64,000 bases of DNA, from NCBI GenBank assembly GCA_037577475.1, contig JBAGJB010000184.1:186001-250000 (forward strand). The letters are read 5' to 3'. The DNA comes from Chaunax sp. Z400. Lineage: Eukaryota > Chordata > Actinopteri > Lophiiformes > Chaunacidae. The translations under genes and the position numbers were made by a program. This document shows, piece after piece, positions 29,738 to 44,519 of the stretch (positions are counted from its first letter, which is position 1; each line of letters begins with the position of its first letter). Below the pieces are notes generated by a model, which was given only the letters and a program-made list of their open reading frames with translations, searched no databases and had not been told where the DNA came from.

Positions 29738-32115
29738 AACCTATATGCTCAATAACAACACAAACCTATAGGCTCATGATAACAACAACACAAACCTATA
29801 GGCTCAATAGAACAACAACACAAACCTATAGGCTCATTATAACAACAACACAAACCTATAGGATCAATAGAACAACACAAACCTATAGGCTCAATATGAC
29901 AACAACACAAACCTATAGGGTCATTATGACAACAACACAAACCTATAGGCTCAATATAACAACAACACAAACCTATAGGCTCATTATAACAACAACACAA
30001 ACCTATAGGCTCAATGTAACCACACACAAACCTATAGACTCATTATAACAACAACACAAACCTATAGGATCAATAGAACAACAACACAAACCTATAGGAT
30101 CAATAGAACAACAACACAAACCTATAGGCTCAATATAACAACAGCACAAACCTATAGGCTCAATATAACAACAGCACAAACCTATAGGATCGTTATAACA
30201 ACAACACAAACCTATAGACTCATTATAACAACAACACAAACCTATAGGGTCAATATAGCAACACAAACCTATAGAGTCATTATAACAACAACACAAACCT
30301 ATAGAGTCATTATAACAACAACACAAACCTATAGGGTCAATATAGCAACACAAACCTATAGAGTCATTATAACAACAACACAAACCTATAGGCTAAATAA
30401 CCACAAACCTATAGGCTCATTATAACAACAACACAAACCTATAGGATCAATAGAACAACAACACAAACCTATAGACTCAATAGAACAACAACACAAACCT
30501 ATAGGCTCAATAACAACACAAACCTATAGGCTCATTATAACAACAACACAAACCTATAGGCTCAATAGAACAACACAAACCTATAGCCTCAAGAACAACA
30601 CAAACCTATAGCCTCAAGAACAACACAAACCTATAGCCTCAATAACAACACAAACCTATAGGCTCAGTGTAACAACAACACAAACCTATAGACTCATTAT
30701 AACAACAACACAAACCTATAGACTCATTATAACAACAAGACAAACCTATAGGCTCAACGTCACCACACACAAACCTATAGGCTCATTATAACAACAACAC
30801 AAACCTATAGGCTAAATAACAACACAAACCTATAGGATCAATAGAACAACAACACAAACCTATAGGCTAAATAACAACACAAACCTATAGGCTCATTATA
30901 ACAGCAACACAAACCTATAGGCTCAGTGTAACAACAACACAAACCTATAGACTCATTATAACAACAACACAAACCTATAGGCTCATTATAACAACAAGAC
31001 AAACCTATAGGCTCAATGTCACCACACACAAACCTATAGGCTCATTATAACAACAACACAAACCTATAGGCTAAATAACAACACAAACCTATAGGCTCAT
31101 TATAACAACAACACAAACCTATAGGATCAATAGAACAACAACACAAACCTATAGACTCAATAGAACAACAACACAAACCTATAGGCTCAATAACAACACA
31201 AACCTATAGGCTCATTATAACAACAACACAAACCTATAGGATCAATAGAACAACAACACAAACCTATAGGATCAATAGAACAACAGCACAAACCTATAGG
31301 ATCGTTATAACAACAACACAAACCTATAGACTCATTATAACAACAACACAAACCTATAGGGTCAATATAGCAACACAAACCTATAGAGTCATTATAACAA
31401 CAACACAAACCTATAGGGTCAATATAGCAACACAAACCTATAGAGTCATTATAACAACAACACAAACCTATAGGCTAAATAACCACAAACCTATAGGCTC
31501 ATTATAACAACAACACAAACCTATAGGATCAATAGAACAACAACACAAACCTATAGACTCAATAGAACAACAACACAAACCTATAGGCTCAATAACAACA
31601 CAAACCTATAGGCTCATTATAACAACAACACAAACCTATAGGCTCAATAGAACAACACAAACCTATAGCCTCAAGAACAACACAAACCTATAGCCTCAAG
31701 AACAACACAAACCTATAGCCTCAATAACAACACAAACCTATAGGCTCAGTGTAACAACAACACAAACCTATAGACTCATTATAACAACAACACAAACCTA
31801 TAGACTCATTATAACAACAAGACAAACCTATAGGCTCAACGTCACCACACACAAACCTATAGGCTCATTATAACAACAACACAAACCTATAGGCTAAATA
31901 ACAACACAAACCTATAGGATCAATAGAACAACAACACAAACCTATAGGCTAAATAACAACACAAACCTATAGGCTCATTATAACAACAACACAAACCTAT
32001 AGGCTCAGTGTAACAACAACACAAACCTATAGACTCATTATAACAACAACACAAACCTATAGGCTCATTATAACAACAAGACAAACCTATAGGCTCAATG
32101 TCACCACACACAAAC
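29738..32115 (+). repeat. 2.72-kb higher-order repeat, copy 3, passing into the 5.19-kb type
   Basis: The third copy follows copy 2 at an offset of 2,716 up to about 32,115. There it switches from the 2.72-kb pattern (GGCTCAATATAAC, then GGCTCAAAAAC) to the 5.19-kb pattern (GGCTCATTA, then GGCTAAATAAC). From there it continues as 5.19-kb copy 3 with TATATGCTC at 32,873. The 2.72-kb and 5.19-kb HORs are thus overlapping versions of one lineage, sharing their first 2.1 kb. Confidence 0.84.
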
Positions 32116-35100
32116 CTATAGGCTCATTATAACAACAACACAAACCTATAGGCTAAATAACAACACAAACCTATAGGCTCATTATAACAACAACACAAAC
32201 CTATAGGATCAATAGAACAACAACACAAACCTATAGACTCAATAGAACAACAACACAAACCTATAGGCTCAATAACAACACAAACCTATAGGCTCATTAT
32301 AACAACAACACAAACCTATAGGCTCAATAGAACAACACAAACCTATAGCCTCAATAACAACACAAACCTATAGGCTCAGTGTAACAACAACACAAACCTA
32401 TAGACTCATTATAACAACAACACAAACCTATAGGCTCATTATAACAACAAGACAAACCTATAGGCTCAATGTCACCACACACAAACCTATAGGCTCAATA
32501 TAACAACAACACAAACCTATAGGCTCAATAACACAAACCTATAGGCTCATTATAACAACAACACAAACCTATAGGCTCATTATAACAACAACACAAACCT
32601 ATAGCCTCAATAACAACACAAACCTATAGGCCCATTATAACAACAACACAAACCTATAGACTCAATATAAAAACAACAAAAACCTATAGGATCAATACAA
32701 CAACACCACAAACCTATAGGACCAATAGAACAACACAAACCTATAGGATCAATAGAACACAAACCTATAGGCTCAATATAGCAACACAAACCTATATTCT
32801 CATTATAACAACAACACAAACCTATAGGCTCAATAACAACACAAACCTATAGGCTCAATGTCACCACACACAAACCTATATGCTCAATAACAACACAAAC
32901 CTATTGGCTCATGATAACAACAACACAAACCTATAGGCTCAATAGAACAACAGCACAAACCTATAGGCTCATTATAACAACAACACAAACCTATAGGATC
33001 AATAGAACAACACAAACCTATAGGCTCAATATGACAACAACACAAACCTATAGGGTCATTATGACAACAACACAAACCTATAGGCTCAATATAACAACAT
33101 CACAAACCTATAGAGTCATTATAACAACTACACAAACCTATAGGCTCATTATAACAACAACACAAACCTATAGGCTCAATGTAACCACACACAAACCTAT
33201 AGACTCATTATAACAACAACACAAACCTATAGGATCAATAGAACAACAACACAAACCTATAGGCTCAATATAACAACAACACAAACCTATAGGATCGTTA
33301 TAACAACAACACAAACCTATAGACTCATTATAACAACAACACAAACCTATAGACTCATTATAACAACAACACAAACCTATAGGGTCAATATAGCAACACA
33401 AACCTATAGAGTCATTATAACAACAACACAAACCTAGAGGATCATTATAACAACAACATAAACCTATAGGGTCATTATAACAACAACACAAACCTATGGG
33501 CTCAATGTAACAACAACACAAACCTATGGGCTCAATATGACAAAAACATAAAACCTATAGACTCATTAGAACAACAACACAAACCTATAGACTCATTATA
33601 ACAACAACACAAACCTATAGGCTCAATATGACAAACACATAAACCTATAGGATCGTTATAACAACAACACAAACCTATAGACTCATAACAACAACACAAA
33701 CCTATAGGGTCAATATAGCAACACAAACCTATAGAGTCATTATAACAACAACACAAACCTATAGGCTAAATAACAACACAAACCTATAGGCTCATTATAA
33801 CAACAACACAAACCTATAGGATCAATAGAACAACAACACAAACCTATAGACTCAATATAACAACAACACAAACCTATAGGCTCAATAACAACACAAACCT
33901 ATAGGCTCATTATAACAACAACACAAACCTATAGGCTCAATAGAACAACAACACAAACCAATAGCCTCAATAACAACACAAACCTATAGGCTCATTATAA
34001 CAACAACGCAAACCTATAGACTCAATATAACAACACCACAAACCTATAGGCTCAATACAACAACACCACAAACCTATAGGATCAATAGAACACAAACCTA
34101 TAGGCTCAATATGACAAACACACAAACCTATAGACTCATTATAACAACAACACAAACCTATACACTCATTATAACAACAACACAAACCTATACACTCATT
34201 ATAACAACAACACAAACCTATAGGCTCAATATGACAACAAAACAAACCTATAGGCTCAATATGACAAACACACAAACCTATAGACTCATTATAACAACAA
34301 CACAAACCTATACACTCATTATAACAACAACACAAACCTATACACTCATTATAACAACAACACAAACCTATAGGATCAATAGAACAACAACACAAACCTA
34401 TAGGCTCAATATGACAACAACACAAACCTATAGGCTCAATATAACAATAACACAAACCTATAGAGTCATTATAACAACAACACTTTCCTATAGGCTCATT
34501 ATAACAACAACACAAACCTATAGGCTCAATATAACAACAACACAAACCTAGAGGATCATTATAACAACAACCTAAACCTATAGGGTCATTATAACAACAA
34601 CACAAAACTATGGGCTCAATGTAACAACAACACAAACCTTTAGGGCTCAATATAGCAACACAAATCTATATTCTCATTATAACAACAACACAAACCTATA
34701 GGCTCATTATAACAACAAGACAAACCTATAGGCTCAATGTCACCACACACAAACCTATAGGCTCAATAACAACACAAACCTATAGGCTCATTATAACAAC
34801 AACACAAACCTATGGGCTCAATGTAACAACAACACAAACCTATAGGCTGAATATAGCAACACAAACCTATATTCTCAATAGAATAACAACACAAACCCAT
34901 AGGCTCAATATAACAACAACAAAAACCTATAGGGTCATTATGACAACAACACAAACCTATAGGCTCAATATAACAACAACACAAACCGATAAGCTCATTA
35001 TAACAACACAAACCTATAGGCTCAATAGAACAACAGCACAAACCTATAGGCTCATTATAACAACAGCAAAAACCTATAGGCTCATTATAACAACAACACA

Positions 35101-35213
35101 AACCTATAGACTCATTATAACAACAACACAAACCTATAGACTCATTATAACAACAACACAAACCTATAGGGTCAATATAGCAACACAAACCTATAGAGTC
35201 ATTATAACAACAA
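30025..35213 (+). repeat. 5.19-kb higher-order repeat, distant copy 3
   Basis: The order of unit variants matches copies 1 and 2 at offsets of 28,230 (from copy 1, right of the inserted unit) and 23,041 (from copy 2). It carries the extra GAGTCATTATAAC unit that distinguishes copy 2 from copy 1, so it groups with copy 2. Landmarks include TATATGCTC at 32,873, CCTAGAGG near 33,434, CACTTTCC at 34,481 and ACCGATAAG near 34,985. A local patch at about 34,036-34,062 differs by three substitutions from the other copies. Homology with 1.1-1.8 kb continues to the left, except for one 27-bp unit, so the shared segment is longer than the 5.19-kb unit. Confidence 0.85.
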
Positions 35214-35494
35214 CACAAACCTAGAGGATCATTATAACAACAACATAAACCTATAGGGTCATTATAACAACAACACAAACCTATGGGCTCAATGTAACAA
35301 CAACACAAACCTATGGGCTCATTATAACAACAACACAAACCTATAGGCTCAATATGACAAACACATAAACCTATAGGATCGTTATAACAACAACACAAAC
35401 CTATAGGATCGTTATAACAACAACACAAACCTATAGGGTCAATATAGCAACACAAACCTATAGAGTCATTATAACAACAACACAAACCTATAGG

Positions 35495-38400
35495 GTCATT
35501 ATAACAACAACACAAACCTATAGGCTAAATAACAACACAAACCTATAGGCTCATTATAACAACAACACAAACCTATAGGCTCAATATGACAACAACACAA
35601 ACCTATAGGGTCATTATAACAACAACACAAACCTATAGGCTCAATATGACAAACACATAAACCTATAGGATCGTTATAACAACAACACAAACCTATAGAC
35701 TCATAACAACAACACAAACCTATAGGGTCAATATAGCAACACAAACCTATAGAGTCATTATAACAACAACACAAACCTATAGGCTAAATAACAACACAAA
35801 CCTATAGGCTCATTATAACAACAACACAAACCTATAGGATCAATAGAACAACAACACAAACCTATAGACTCAATATAACAACAACACAAACCTATAGGCT
35901 CAATAACAACACAAACCTATAGGCTCATTATAACAACAACACAAACCTATAGGCTCAATAGAACAACAACACAAACCAATAGCCTCAATAACAACACAAA
36001 CCTATAGGCTCATTATAACAACAACGCAAACCTATAGACTCAATATAACAACAACAAAAACCTATAGGATCAATACAACAACACCACAAACCTATAGGAT
36101 CAATAGAACACAAACCTATAGGCTCAATATGACAAACACACAAACCTATAGACTCATTATAACAACAACACAAACCTATACACTCATTATAACAACAACA
36201 CAAACCTATACACTCATTATAACAACAACACAAACCTATAGGCTCAATATGACAACAAAACAAACCTATAGGCTCAATATGACAAACACACAAACCTATA
36301 GACTCATTATAACAACAACACAAACCTATACACTCATTATAACAACAACACAAACCTATACACTCATTATAACAACAACACAAACCTATAGGATCAATAG
36401 AACAACAACACAAACCTATAGGCTCAATATGACAACAACACAAACCTATAGGCTCAATATAACAATAACACAAACCTATAGAGTCATTATAACAACAACA
36501 CTTTCCTATAGGCTCATTATAACAACAACACAAACCTATAGGCTCAATATAACAACAACACAAACCTAGAGGATCATTATAACAACAACCTAAACCTATA
36601 GGGTCATTATAACAACAACACAAAACTATGGGCTCAATGTAACAACAACACAAACCTTTAGGGCTCAATATAGCAACACAAATCTATATTCTCATTATAA
36701 CAACAACACAAACCTATAGGCTCATTATAACAACAAGACAAACCTATAGGCTCAATGTCACCACACACAAACCTATAGGCTCAATAACAACACAAACCTA
36801 TAGGCTCATTATAACAACAACACAAACCTATGGGCTCAATGTAACAACAACACAAACCTATAGGCTGAATATAGCAACACAAACCTATATTCTCAATAGA
36901 ATAACAACACAAACCCATAGGCTCAATATAACAACAACAAAAACCTATAGGGTCATTATGACAACAACACAAACCTATAGGCTCAATATAACAACAACAC
37001 AAACCGATAAGCTCATTATAACAACACAAACCTATAGGCTCAATAGAACAACAGCACAAACCTATAGGCTCATTATAACAACAGCAAAAACCTATAGGCT
37101 CATTATAACAACAACACAAACCTATAGACTCATTATAACAACAACACAAACCTATAGACTCATTATAACAACAACACAAACCTATAGGGTCAATATAGCA
37201 ACACAAACCTATAGAGTCATTATAACAACAACACAAACCTAGAGGATCATTATAACAACAACATAAACCTATAGGGTCATTATAACAACAACACAAACCT
37301 ATGGGCTCAATGTAACAACAACACAAACCTATGGGCTCAATATGACAAAAACATAAAACCTATAGACTCGTTAGAACAACAACACAAACCTATAGACTCA
37401 TTATAACAACAACACAAACCTATAGGCTCAATATGACAAACACATAAACCTATAGGATCGTTATAACAACAACACAAACCTATAGACTCATAACAACAAC
37501 ACAAACCTATAGGGTCAATATAGCAACACAAACCTATAGAGTCATTATAACAACAACACAAACCTATAGGCTAAATAACAACACAAACCTATAGGCTCAT
37601 TATAACAACAACACAAACCTATAGGCTCAATATGACAACAACACAAACCTATAGGGTCATTATAACAACAACACAAACCTATAGGCTCAATATGACAAAC
37701 ACATAAACCTATAGGATCGTTATAACAACAACACAAACCTATAGACTCATAACAACAACACAAACCTATAGGGTCAATATAGCAACACAAACCTATAGAG
37801 TCATTATAACAACAACACAAACCTATAGGCTAAATAACAACACAAACCTATAGGCTCATTATAACAACAACACAAACCTATAGGATCAATAGAACAACAA
37901 CACAAACCTATAGACTCAATATAACAACAACACAAACCTATAGGCTCAATAACAACACAAACCTATAGGCTCATTATAACAACAACACAAACCTATAGGC
38001 TCAATAGAACAACAACACAAACCAATAGCCTCAATAACAACACAAACCTATAGGCTCATTATAACAACAACGCAAACCTATAGACTCAATATAACAACAA
38101 CAAAAACCTATAGGATCAATACAACAACACCACAAACCTATAGGATCAATAGAACACAAACCTATAGGCTCAATATGACAAACACACAAACCTATAGACT
38201 CATTATAACAACAACACAAACCTATACACTCATTATAACAACAACACAAACCTATACACTCATTATAACAACAACACAAACCTATAGGCTCAATATGACA
38301 ACAAAACAAACCTATAGGCTCAATATGACAAACACACAAACCTATAGACTCATTATAACAACAACACAAACCTATACACTCATTATAACAACAACACAAA

Positions 38401-39705
38401 CCTATACACTCATTATAACAACAACACAAACCTATAGGATCAATAGAACAACAACACAAACCTATAGGCTCAATATGACAACAACACAAACCTATAGGCT
38501 CAATATAACAATAACACAAACCTATAGAGTCATTATAACAACAACACTTTCCTATAGGCTCATTATAACAACAACACAAACCTATAGGCTCAATATAACA
38601 ACAACACAAACCTAGAGGATCATTATAACAACAACCTAAACCTATAGGGTCATTATAACAACAACACAAAACTATGGGCTCAATGTAACAACAACACAAA
38701 CCTTTAGGGCTCAATATAGCAACACAAATCTATATTCTCATTATAACAACAACACAAACCTATAGGCTCATTATAACAACAAGACAAACCTATAGGCTCA
38801 ATGTCACCACACACAAACCTATAGGCTCAATAACAACACAAACCTATAGGCTCATTATAACAACAACACAAACCTATGGGCTCAATGTAACAACAACACA
38901 AACCTATAGGCTGAATATAGCAACACAAACCTATATTCTCAATAGAATAACAACACAAACCCATAGGCTCAATATAACAACAACAAAAACCTATAGGGTC
39001 ATTATGACAACAACACAAACCTATAGGCTCAATATAACAACAACACAAACCGATAAGCTCATTATAACAACACAAACCTATAGGCTCAATAGAACAACAG
39101 CACAAACCTATAGGCTCATTATAACAACAGCAAAAACCTATAGGCTCATTATAACAACAACACAAACCTATAGACTCATTATAACAACAACACAAACCTA
39201 TAGACTCATTATAACAACAACACAAACCTATAGGGTCAATATAGCAACACAAACCTATAGAGTCATTATAACAACAACACAAACCTAGAGGATCATTATA
39301 ACAACAACATAAACCTATAGGGTCATTATAACAACAACACAAACCTATGGGCTCAATGTAACAACAACACAAACCTATGGGCTCAATATGACAAAAACAT
39401 AAAACCTATAGACTCGTTAGAACAACAACACAAACCTATAGACTCATTATAACAACAACACAAACCTATAGGCTCAATATGACAAACACATAAACCTATA
39501 GGATCGTTATAACAACAACACAAACCTATAGACTCATAACAACAACACAAACCTATAGGGTCAATATAGCAACACAAACCTATAGAGTCATTATAACAAC
39601 AACACAAACCTATAGGCTAAATAACAACACAAACCTATAGGCTCATTATAACAACAACACAAACCTATAGGCTCAATATGACAACAACACAAACCTATAG
39701 GGTCA
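35495..39705 (+). repeat. Two tandem 2,046-bp higher-order repeats plus a partial third
   Basis: The series starting at the GGCTAAATAAC unit near 35,520 recurs 2,046 bp later. CACTTTCC is at about 36,499 and 38,545, CCGATAAGCTC at about 37,003 and 39,049, and AACATAAAACC at about 37,350 and 39,395. The units run about 35,495-37,540 and 37,541-39,586. A partial third continues to about 39,705, where GGGTCATTATAAC becomes GGGTCATTATGAC. Much of the first copy also matches 10.56-12.76 kb at an offset of 25,059. The preceding stretch is related at 2,018 bp, lacking one unit-sized segment. Confidence 0.86.
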
Positions 39706-42700
39706 TTATGACAACAACACAAACCTATAGGCTCAATATAACAACATCACAAACCTATAGAGTCATTATAACAACTACACAAACCTATAGGCTCATTATA
39801 ACAACAACACAAACCTATAGGCTCAATGTAACCACACACAAACCTATAGACTCATTATAACAACAACACAAACCTATAGGATCAATAGAACAACAACACA
39901 AACCTATAGGCTCAATATAACAACAACACAAACCTATAGGATCGTTATAACAACAACACAAACCTATAGACTCATTATAACAACAACACAAACCTATAGA
40001 CTCATTATAACAACAACACAAACCTATAGGGTCAATATAGCAACACAAACCTATAGAGTCATTATAACAACAACACAAACCTAGAGGATCATTATAACAA
40101 CAACATAAACCTATAGGGTCATTATAACAACAACACAAACCTATGGGCTCAATGTAACAACAACACAAACCTATGGGCTCAATATGACAAAAACATAAAA
40201 CCTATAGACTCATTAGAACAACAACACAAACCTATAGACTCATTATAACAACAACACAAACCTATAGGCTCAATATGACAAACACATAAACCTATAGGAT
40301 CGTTATAACAACAACACAAACCTATAGACTCATAACAACAACACAAACCTATAGGGTCAATATAGCAACACAAACCTATAGAGTCATTATAACAACAACA
40401 CAAACCTATAGGCTAAATAACAACACAAACCTATAGGCTCATTATAACAACAACACAAACCTATAGGATCAATAGAACAACAACACAAACCTATAGACTC
40501 AATATAACAACAACACAAACCTATAGGCTCAATAACAACACAAACCTATAGGCTCATTATAACAACAACACAAACCTATAGGCTCAATAGAACAACAACA
40601 CAAACCAATAGCCTCAATAACAACACAAACCTATAGGCTCATTATAACAACAACGCAAACCTATAGACTCAATATAACAACAACAAAAACCTATAGGATC
40701 AATACAACAACACCACAAACCTATAGGATCAATAGAACACAAACCTATAGGCTCAATATGACAAACACACAAACCTATAGACTCATTATAACAACAACAC
40801 AAACCTATACACTCATTATAACAACAACACAAACCTATACACTCATTATAACAACAACACAAACCTATAGGCTCAATATGACAACAAAACAAACCTATAG
40901 GCTCAATATGACAAACACACAAACCTATAGACTCATTATAACAACAACACAAACCTATAGACTCATTATAACAACAACACAAACCTATAGACTCATTATA
41001 ACAACAACACAAACCTATACACTCATTATAACAACAACACAAACCTATACACTCATTATAACAACAACACAAACCTATAGGATCAATAGAACAACAACAC
41101 AAACCTATAGGCTCAATATGACAAACACATAAACCTATAGGATCGTTATAACAACAACACAAACCTATAGACTCATAACAACAACACAAACCTATAGGGT
41201 CAATATAGCAACACAAACCTATAGAGTCATTATAACAACAACACAAACCTATAGGCTAAATAACAACACAAACCTATAGGCTCATTATAACAACAACACA
41301 AACCTATAGGATCAATAGAACAACAACACAAACCTATAGACTCAATATAACAACAACACAAACCTATAGGCTCAATAACAACACAAACCTATAGGCTCAT
41401 TATAACAACAACACAAACCTATAGGCTCAATAGAACAACAACACAAACCAATAGCCTCAATAACAACACAAACCTATAGGCTCATTATAACAACAACGCA
41501 AACCTATAGACTCAATATAACAACAACAAAAACCTATAGGATCAATACAACAACACCACAAACCTATAGGATCAATAGAACACAAACCTATAGGCTCAAT
41601 ATGACAAACAAACAAACCTATAGACTCATTATAACAACAACACAAACCTATACACTCATTATAACAACAACACAAACCTATACACTCATTATAACAACAA
41701 CACAAACCTATAGGCTCAATATGACAACAAAACAAACCTATAGGCTCAATATGACAAACACACAAACCTATAGACTCATTATAACAACAACACAAACCTA
41801 TACACTCATTATAACAACAACACAAACCTATACACTCATTATAACAACAACACAAACCTATAGGATCAATAGAACAACAACACAAACCTATAGGCTCAAT
41901 ATGACAACAACACAAACCTATAGGCTCAATATAACAATAACACAAACCTATAGAGTCATTATAACAACAACACTTTCCTATAGGCTCATTATAACAACAA
42001 CACAAACCTATAGGCTCAATATAACAACAACACAAACCTAGAGGATCATTATAACAACAACCTAAACCTATAGGGTCATTATAACAACAACACAAAACTA
42101 TGGGCTCAATGTAACAACAACACAAACCTTTAGGGCTCAATATAGCAACACAAATCTATATTCTCATTATAACAACAACACAAACCTATAGGCTCATTAT
42201 AACAACAAGACAAACCTATAGGCTCAATGTCACCACACACAAACCTATAGGCTCAATAACAACACAAACCTATAGGCTCATTATAACAACAACACAAACC
42301 TATGGGCTCAATGTAACAACAACACAAACCTATAGGCTGAATATAGCAACACAAACCTATATTCTCAATAGAATAACAACACAAACCCATAGGCTCAATA
42401 TAACAACAACAAAAACCTATAGGGTCATTATGACAACAACACAAACCTATAGGCTCAATATAACAACAACACAAACCGATAAGCTCATTATAACAACAAC
42501 ACAAACCTATAGGCTCAATAGAACAACAGCACAAACCTATAGGCTCATTATAACAACAGCAAAAACCTATAGGCTCATTATAACAACAACACAAACCTAT
42601 AGACTCATTATAACAACAACACAAACCTATAGACTCATTATAACAACAACACAAACCTATAGGGTCAATATAGCAACACAAACCTATAGAGTCATTATAA

Positions 42701-44519
42701 CAACAACACAAACCTAGAGGATCATTATAACAACAACATAAACCTATAGGGTCATTATAACAACAACACAAACCTATGGGCTCAATGTAACAACAACACA
42801 AACCTATGGGCTCAATATGACAAAAACATAAAACCTATAGACTCATTAGAACAACAACACAAACCTATAGACTCATTATAACAACAACACAAACCTATAG
42901 GCTCAATATGACAAACACATAAACCTATAGGATCGTTATAACAACAACACAAACCTATAGACTCATAACAACAACACAAACCTATAGGGTCAATATAGCA
43001 ACACAAACCTATAGAGTCATTATAACAACAACACAAACCTATAGGCTAAATAACAACACAAACCTATAGGCTCATTATAACAACAACACAAACCTATAGG
43101 CTCAATATGACAACAACACAAACCTATAGGGTCATTATGACAACAACACAAACCTATAGGCTCAATATAACAACATCACAAACCTATAGAGTCATTATAA
43201 CAACTACACAAACCTATAGGCTCATTATAACAACAACACAAACCTATAGGCTCAATGTAACCACACACAAACCTATAGACTCATTATAACAACAACACAA
43301 ACCTATAGGATCAATAGAACAACAACACAAACCTATAGGCTCAATATAACAACAACACAAACCTATAGGATCGTTATAACAACAACACAAACCTATAGAC
43401 TCATTATAACAACAACACAAACCTATAGACTCATTATAACAACAACACAAACCTATAGGGTCAATATAGCAACACAAACCTATAGAGTCATTATAACAAC
43501 AACACAAACCTAGAGGATCATTATAACAACAACATAAACCTATAGGGTCATTATAACAACAACACAAACCTATGGGCTCAATGTAACAACAACACAAACC
43601 TATGGGCTCAATATGACAAAAACATAAAACCTATAGACTCATTAGAACAACAACACAAACCTATAGACTCATTATAACAACAACACAAACCTATAGGCTC
43701 AATATGACAAACACATAAACCTATAGGATCGTTATAACAACAACACAAACCTATAGACTCATAACAACAACACAAACCTATAGGGTCAATATAGCAACAC
43801 AAACCTATAGAGTCATTATAACAACAACACAAACCTATAGGCTAAATAACAACACAAACCTATAGGCTCATTATAACAACAACACAAACCTATAGGATCA
43901 ATAGAACAACAACACAAACCTATAGACTCAATATAACAACAACACAAACCTATAGGCTCAATAACAACACAAACCTATAGGCTCATTATAACAACAACAC
44001 AAACCTATAGGCTCAATAGAACAACAACACAAACCAATAGCCTCAATAACAACACAAACCTATAGGCTCATTATAACAACAACGCAAACCTATAGACTCA
44101 ATATAACAACAACAAAAACCTATAGGATCAATACAACAACACCACAAACCTATAGGATCAATAGAACACAAACCTATAGGCTCAATATGACAAACACACA
44201 AACCTATAGACTCATTATAACAACAACACAAACCTATACACTCATTATAACAACAACACAAACCTATACACTCATTATAACAACAACACAAACCTATAGG
44301 CTCAATATGACAACAAAACAAACCTATAGGCTCAATATGACAAACACACAAACCTATAGACTCATTATAACAACAACACAAACCTATAGACTCATTATAA
44401 CAACAACACAAACCTATAGACTCATTATAACAACAACACAAACCTATACACTCATTATAACAACAACACAAACCTATACACTCATTATAACAACAACACA
44501 AACCTATAGGATCAATAGA
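37665..44519 (+). repeat. 3.43-kb tandem higher-order repeat pair
   Basis: Blocks at about 37,665-41,090 and 41,091-44,519 match at offsets of 3,426-3,429. CACTTTCC is at 38,545 and 41,971, CCGATAAGCTC at about 39,049 and 42,476, and the CAACTACAC unit at about 39,776 and 43,205. The 3-bp offset change comes from one 27-bp unit in copy 1 being a 30-bp unit in copy 2 (after CCGATAAGCTC). The pair overlaps the second 2,046-bp HOR, so it arose by duplicating a segment that already contained that repeat. Boundaries are accurate to about one unit. Confidence 0.82.
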
